This document shows positions 60,462 through 64,000 of a stretch of 64,000 nt of DNA, piece by piece. The position numbers and the translations under genes were made by a program. The stretch is from CAWJTN01 sp963845895 (GTDB taxonomy: Bacteria > Patescibacteriota > Microgenomatia > UBA1406 > GWC2-37-13). Where the stretch lies: contig CAWJTN010000001.1 in the NCBI GenBank assembly GCA_963845895.1, forward strand, positions 62,001 to 126,000. Reading direction: 5' to 3'. The notes beneath the pieces were generated by a model. It saw only the letters and a program-made list of their open reading frames with translations, was not told the DNA's origin and did not search any database. How positions within the stretch are numbered: the first letter of the stretch is position 1; each line of letters begins with the position of its first letter.

Positions 60462-63176
60462 ATGACAACTCAATATTCTCATGTAATTAGTTACTCGTTC
60501 AATTTAAAAGATGAATTTCCTTCCTATTTAGCACCGTTATTCAATCTTCATTTTAGCTTCCCCTCTGTATCATATCTTCTTGTTATTATTTGTGTTTCTC
60601 TTGTTCTTATATTTTTAGCCTATCTCTACTTGTTTTATCTAAGTATCAAAAAACAAATTTCCCAAAAATCGATTATTTTAGAAATCAAGCCACCTTCAAC
60701 ATCCCTTCAGTCAGCCTTCTCTACAAAGCAACTTTTTACAATTCTCCATTCATTAGACCACAATCTAACTTTTGCCGATAAACTCCTAAAGGTAAAAAGA
60801 AGAATAAGCTACGAAATAGTCTCAACGCGGGAAGAGGGAATACGATATCTACTTTCTGTTCCGCAAGAAGACGTGTCTATCATTACCAAAAATCTTCTGG
60901 CATATCTTCCGGGAGTTTCAGTCCATGAAGTTGCCGATTATTTACCTCAAAAAAAAGACTTCCAGAGTGAGAAGTCCTCAATAATTGAGTTCAAACTCGC
61001 AAAACCCTATGTCCTGCCACTACAAGATCAGGAAATACTGGGTCAATATGACCCTATTGCCTACCTAACTGCCCACATGACTAAACTCGACCAAAATGAT
61101 CTTATTGCACTCCAGGTAGTTACCACACCCATTAATTCTTCATTTCAAGGAGATATTTTGGAACATATTTTGAAACTTAATAAACGAATGGGGAGGGGAC
61201 AGGAGATTGAGTCGGAGCTTTATCACAATTCACTAACAACTGTAGTAGGGGTCATTGAAGCGATTCTCGCCGAACTGTTTGGTGTTGTAAAAGGTGCTGC
61301 TGAAGCCCTGGGGAATTGGACTATGGATTTTGCCATGTCTACCCCAAGACCGCAGTATCAATACGTTAAAATTCAGAAAGATGGGTCCGAACAGAGATAT
61401 GGAGAAACTAATAAAGAGCTAACGCCAAAACAAACGGAAATACAGGAGCTAGTTTCCAAAAAGATCGACCAAAGCCTCTTTGAGACAACAATTCGCCTAT
61501 ATATCCGCGCTTCGTCAAAAAAAGATGTCGATGAGCGAAGGAAAGGTATCGTTTCGTCCTTTTCTACCTTCACCAACCCTAAATACCAGAGCATAAAAGT
61601 AAAAAACGGTCTGCCCTTTATCCATTTGCTCTTCGGTGGATTTAAAGAGCTCCAGATTAAGCACCGACTTCTGTCGCTTTCTGCCAATCCTATTCTCTCC
61701 GTCTCTGAGATTTCCTCAATCTATCACTTTCCCTACACCAAAACTACCCAGACCGAAGATCTGGTCAAGATCAAATCAGTCCAGCTTCCGGCACCGCTGA
61801 GCCTTAAAAAGGCTGACGCCAACCTTGATATTCAATTTGCCTTTAATATCCACGGTGAATCAATAACACCGATTGGATTAACTCTAGAAGAGCGTCGGCG
61901 TCCTACCTATATCGTTGGCGCAACAGGAACCGGGAAAACTACGCTTATAACTCACATGATTTACCACGATATGATCAATGGGAAAGGGCTGGCGGTTATT
62001 GATCCTCATGGCGATTTAAGCTACAAGCTTCTTGGTATTATTCCCCAAAACCGTTTAGAGGATGTCGTGCACTTTAATCCCTATGATACTGAACATCCCA
62101 GCGGACTAAACCTATTGGAATTGCCTAAAAACTTGTCGGCTGTTGATTTACAAAGGGAAAAGGGTCTGATCGTCTCAACGATTATCTCCATTTTCCATAA
62201 ACTATACCCTCCCCGTTATATGGGACCGAAGATGGAGCATGTGTTAAGAAACTCCATTTTGACAGCTCTCGAGTTAGAAAATCCAACCTTTGAGACAATT
62301 TATCTGCTTTTGACCAACTACTCCTTCCGGAAAGAAGCCATCACCCATCTAAGTAACGACCTTATTAAAAACTTCTGGAAAGAGGAATTTGAAAAACTGT
62401 CGGCTCCCCAAAAAGCGGAAACTATATCTCCGATAACCAATAAACTGGGAGCATTCCTCACTACCGACCTTGTCCACAATATTATTACTCAGGAGAAAAG
62501 CACATTGGATTTTGAGGCAATTATCAATGGAAAGAAGATTCTTATTTGCGATCTGGCAAAGGGAAAAATAGGCGAAGACAATTCATCATTTTTGGGCAGC
62601 CTTATTGTTGCTAAGATTCAACTGGCCGCCTTAAGACGGGTACATATAAAAGAAGAAGAACGGGTTGACTTCTTTCTCTATATCGATGAATTCCAAAACT
62701 TCGCGACGCACTCTTTTGGGCAAATCCTATCGGAAGCACGAAAATATCGGTTAAATACTATTTTAGTAAACCAGACAGTGTCTCAAATTGAAGACACTAA
62801 TCTTCTCCAAATCATTTTAGCTAACGTAGGAACCATTATTTCTTTTAGGACTAGTAACCCGACCGACGAAGAGATGTTATTGCCTATCTTCTCTCCCCAG
62901 GTTGTCAAAAACGAAATAATGAATCTGGAATCGTATACCTTTTATATTAAACTCCAAGCAATCAAACCTCAGGATACCTTCACCGGAATAGTTGAAAAGT
63001 TCAGCCTGCCGGAAGACGACGAGGTTAGAAAAGCAGTTACTGAATTATCCAGAAAAAAGTACGGCGTTCCACTTTCTGAACTGAAAGTTACTGAGCTACC
63101 GGCTACTGTCAAAAAAGTAAAAGATGATCCCACAACTAGGGGAAACGATGATACGGTATTTACGAGAAAAAAGTAA
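60462..63176 (+). CDS. VirD4/TraG-like conjugative coupling ATPase
   Basis: The 904-residue protein has one or two N-terminal membrane helices (LLVIICVSLVLIFLAYLYLF), an approximately 400-residue middle domain, then the ATPase core with Walker A GATGTGKT at residues 485-492, followed by GLAVIDPHGDLS. Walker B is LYIDEFQNFATHSF near 740, and VNQTVSQIEDTNLLQIIL lies beyond. This is the pattern of type IV secretion DNA-binding proteins that bring the relaxosome to the channel. The channel subunits are presumably to the right of the window. Confidence 0.88.
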   Translation: MTTQYSHVISYSFNLKDEFPSYLAPLFNLHFSFPSVSYLLVIICVSLVLIFLAYLYLFYLSIKKQISQKSIILEIKPPSTSLQSAFSTKQLFTILHSLDHNLTFADKLLKVKRRISYEIVSTREEGIRYLLSVPQEDVSIITKNLLAYLPGVSVHEVADYLPQKKDFQSEKSSIIEFKLAKPYVLPLQDQEILGQYDPIAYLTAHMTKLDQNDLIALQVVTTPINSSFQGDILEHILKLNKRMGRGQEIESELYHNSLTTVVGVIEAILAELFGVVKGAAEALGNWTMDFAMSTPRPQYQYVKIQKDGSEQRYGETNKELTPKQTEIQELVSKKIDQSLFETTIRLYIRASSKKDVDERRKGIVSSFSTFTNPKYQSIKVKNGLPFIHLLFGGFKELQIKHRLLSLSANPILSVSEISSIYHFPYTKTTQTEDLVKIKSVQLPAPLSLKKADANLDIQFAFNIHGESITPIGLTLEERRRPTYIVGATGTGKTTLITHMIYHDMINGKGLAVIDPHGDLSYKLLGIIPQNRLEDVVHFNPYDTEHPSGLNLLELPKNLSAVDLQREKGLIVSTIISIFHKLYPPRYMGPKMEHVLRNSILTALELENPTFETIYLLLTNYSFRKEAITHLSNDLIKNFWKEEFEKLSAPQKAETISPITNKLGAFLTTDLVHNIITQEKSTLDFEAIINGKKILICDLAKGKIGEDNSSFLGSLIVAKIQLAALRRVHIKEEERVDFFLYIDEFQNFATHSFGQILSEARKYRLNTILVNQTVSQIEDTNLLQIILANVGTIISFRTSNPTDEEMLLPIFSPQVVKNEIMNLESYTFYIKLQAIKPQDTFTGIVEKFSLPEDDEVRKAVTELSRKKYGVPLSELKVTELPATVKKVKDDPTTRGNDDTVFTRKK

Positions 63177-63281
63177 GTTTTTTGCCCTAATTCGCTAGGG
63201 CAAGATTCATTGAAAAATGATCGTATTATTAGGTAATATGTATCGTGTTAATATATTATATATAATAAAGGAAATACAACA

Positions 63282-63315
63282 TTCCTCCCATTGGGGAGGA
63301 AAAAGGAGGGGGAGT
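63282..63315 (+). promoter_or_regulatory. Hairpin overlapping a Shine-Dalgarno-like run before the relaxation gene
   Basis: TTCCTCCC (63282-63289) pairs with GGGAGGAA (63294-63301) as a perfect hairpin, and AAAGGAGGGGG (63302-63312) follows 13 or so bases before the ATG. CCTCCC could pair with either the stem partner or the purine run. Such a clear purine-rich RBS is rare in this window. It may be a translational switch. Confidence 0.45.
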
Positions 63316-63324
63316 TAACTTGTT

Positions 63325-64000
63325 ATGACATTACCACCTATCACTATTAAACAACAAGAAATACTCTTATTACTCTATCGCTTCAGATTCTTAAATAGAA
63401 TTCAAATACAAACATTCCTCAATCATAAAGACTACAAAACTATCAACCTCTGGCTCAAAGACCTAACTGACAAAAACTACATCACCAGAAATTATGAAAG
63501 TACGTTCCAAGGTCGAACAATACCGGCAAGATACCATTTAGCCATAAACGGGATACGTTATTTAAAAACCGTGTCCCCAGTTGATAAAAAGTCCTTGAGA
63601 AAATTTTACCGTGAGTCATTTACTTCAAACAAGTTCAAAGAGCGCTGTATGTTCATCGCTGACCTCTATGCAGCGCTTGTAAAACGATACGGGCAGGATA
63701 TTACCTTCTTCACCCAATCGGATTATCCAGCTGACGGCGTAATCAAAGACGTTATGCCGACATTTGGGTTTATCAAAAAAGAGGGCAATGAAAAAGTAGT
63801 CTATGTTTGTGAGCTATTCCAGGAGAAACAGCCACGCTATTTTATTCGTAACCGGATATCTAAATTCATTGACTTTTTTGAGGACGAACCGGATACCCGG
63901 ATTCTTTTTGTCTGTCCAAACAAATTTATGAGTAAGTTTGTCGATAAATTTACAAAAAGAATACTTGAGGAAAAAAGCATTGATACAATTTACTTTAAGT
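63325..64000 (+). CDS. Replication-relaxation family protein, 5' part (runs off right edge)
   Basis: The frame opens at the ATG at 63325 and has no stop before the window ends (225 codons). The N-terminus is a winged helix (MTLPPITIKQQEILLLLYRFRFLNRIQIQTFLN, YKTINLWLKDLTDKNYITRN), and the rest (FIADLYAALVKRYGQDITFF, VYVCELFQEKQPRYFIRNRI) has the Replic_Relax/MobC-like texture with a PD-(D/E)XK-like core. Such proteins are found next to TraG-like ATPases in Gram-positive and CPR conjugative elements and help nick or relax oriT. Confidence 0.8.
   Translation, partial: MTLPPITIKQQEILLLLYRFRFLNRIQIQTFLNHKDYKTINLWLKDLTDKNYITRNYESTFQGRTIPARYHLAINGIRYLKTVSPVDKKSLRKFYRESFTSNKFKERCMFIADLYAALVKRYGQDITFFTQSDYPADGVIKDVMPTFGFIKKEGNEKVVYVCELFQEKQPRYFIRNRISKFIDFFEDEPDTRILFVCPNKFMSKFVDKFTKRILEEKSIDTIYFK

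Larger units (their letters stand above)
54400..64000. mobile_element. Integrative conjugative element in uvrD (left end; right end beyond window)
   Basis: The left boundary is in uvrD near 54400-54430. It holds a serine recombinase, a recombinase-linked small gene, a divergent XRE regulator, a 1,129-residue cargo protein, a VirD4/TraG-like ATPase and a replication-relaxation gene, and continues past the right edge. Conjugation genes (relaxase, channel) and the 5' part of uvrD should follow. I infer an ICE rather than a prophage, since no capsid or tail genes are seen. Confidence 0.75.

Noticed and set aside
63178..63204. GCCCTA/TAGGGC hairpin after the coupling ATPase as a terminator
   Set aside because: The T-run lies before, not after, the stem on the plus strand, so it does not fit an intrinsic terminator in either direction.
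54380..64000. Prophage rather than conjugative element
   Set aside because: No capsid, portal, terminase or tail gene is visible; a VirD4-like ATPase and a Replic_Relax protein are present. The unseen right part could still change this.

Overview
The window looks like a low-GC genome from the Candidate Phyla Radiation (Patescibacteria), most likely Microgenomates or a relative. This is inferred from the ensemble: a class I lysyl-tRNA synthetase, a TsaC-TsaE fusion, VanW, sortase and PBP1A surface genes, almost no Shine-Dalgarno sites, and many short palindromic repeats lying in frame inside genes. TGA ends several genes (greA, serS, the recombinase), so the code is not the UGA=Gly code of Gracilibacteria or Absconditabacteria. 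No rRNA or CRISPR array is present; one tRNA (Glu, CTC) was found.

Layout. 1-2626: 5' part of a secreted PQQ-type beta-propeller gene running off the left edge. 2665-18953: housekeeping genes (tsaC-tsaE fusion, ftsH, 5'-3' exonuclease, CvpA-CAP protein, glmS, a hydantoinase-like enzyme, secA with one frameshift, nnrD-like kinase, a heavily frameshifted alaS, a DsbA-like protein). 19062-20676: a compact three-gene cassette of two unknowns and a PIN protein. 20834-23346: a 36-codon ORF, tRNA-Glu, hairpin array, greA, lysS. 23343-27351: nucleotide block with guaA between two phosphoribosyltransferase-like genes that share a duplicated promoter-hairpin-terminator leader, then rdgB. 27369-33790: GT-C-like membrane protein, serS, secreted protein, PBP1A, sortase. 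33813-46104: cell-surface block with two dockerin proteins, beta-propellers, a PilM-like/membrane protein, a solute-binding protein and VanW. 46106-53432: small accessory genes (wHTH regulator with 10-bp repeats, acyltransferase, RelE/Phd pair, methyltransferase, PPDK-N-like ATP-grasp, SPFH, AlaX) interspersed with a four-copy dispersed repeat.

53563-64000 (right edge) is read as one end of an integrative conjugative element inserted in a uvrD/pcrA helicase gene. Only the 3' third of the helicase remains on this side, abutting a large serine recombinase. The element then carries a small recombinase-linked gene, a divergent XRE repressor with two phased operators over the recombinase promoter, a 1,129-residue helical protein of unknown function (the only obvious cargo), a VirD4/TraG-like coupling ATPase and the start of a replication-relaxation protein.

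The strongest candidates for something undescribed are the uvrD-disrupting element with its switch and orphan cargo protein, the twin leader cassettes of the phosphoribosyltransferase genes, and the PIN cassette. Three genes (secA, the 36.7-kb propeller, alaS) carry frameshifts; whether these are biological or sequencing artefacts cannot be settled from sequence alone.
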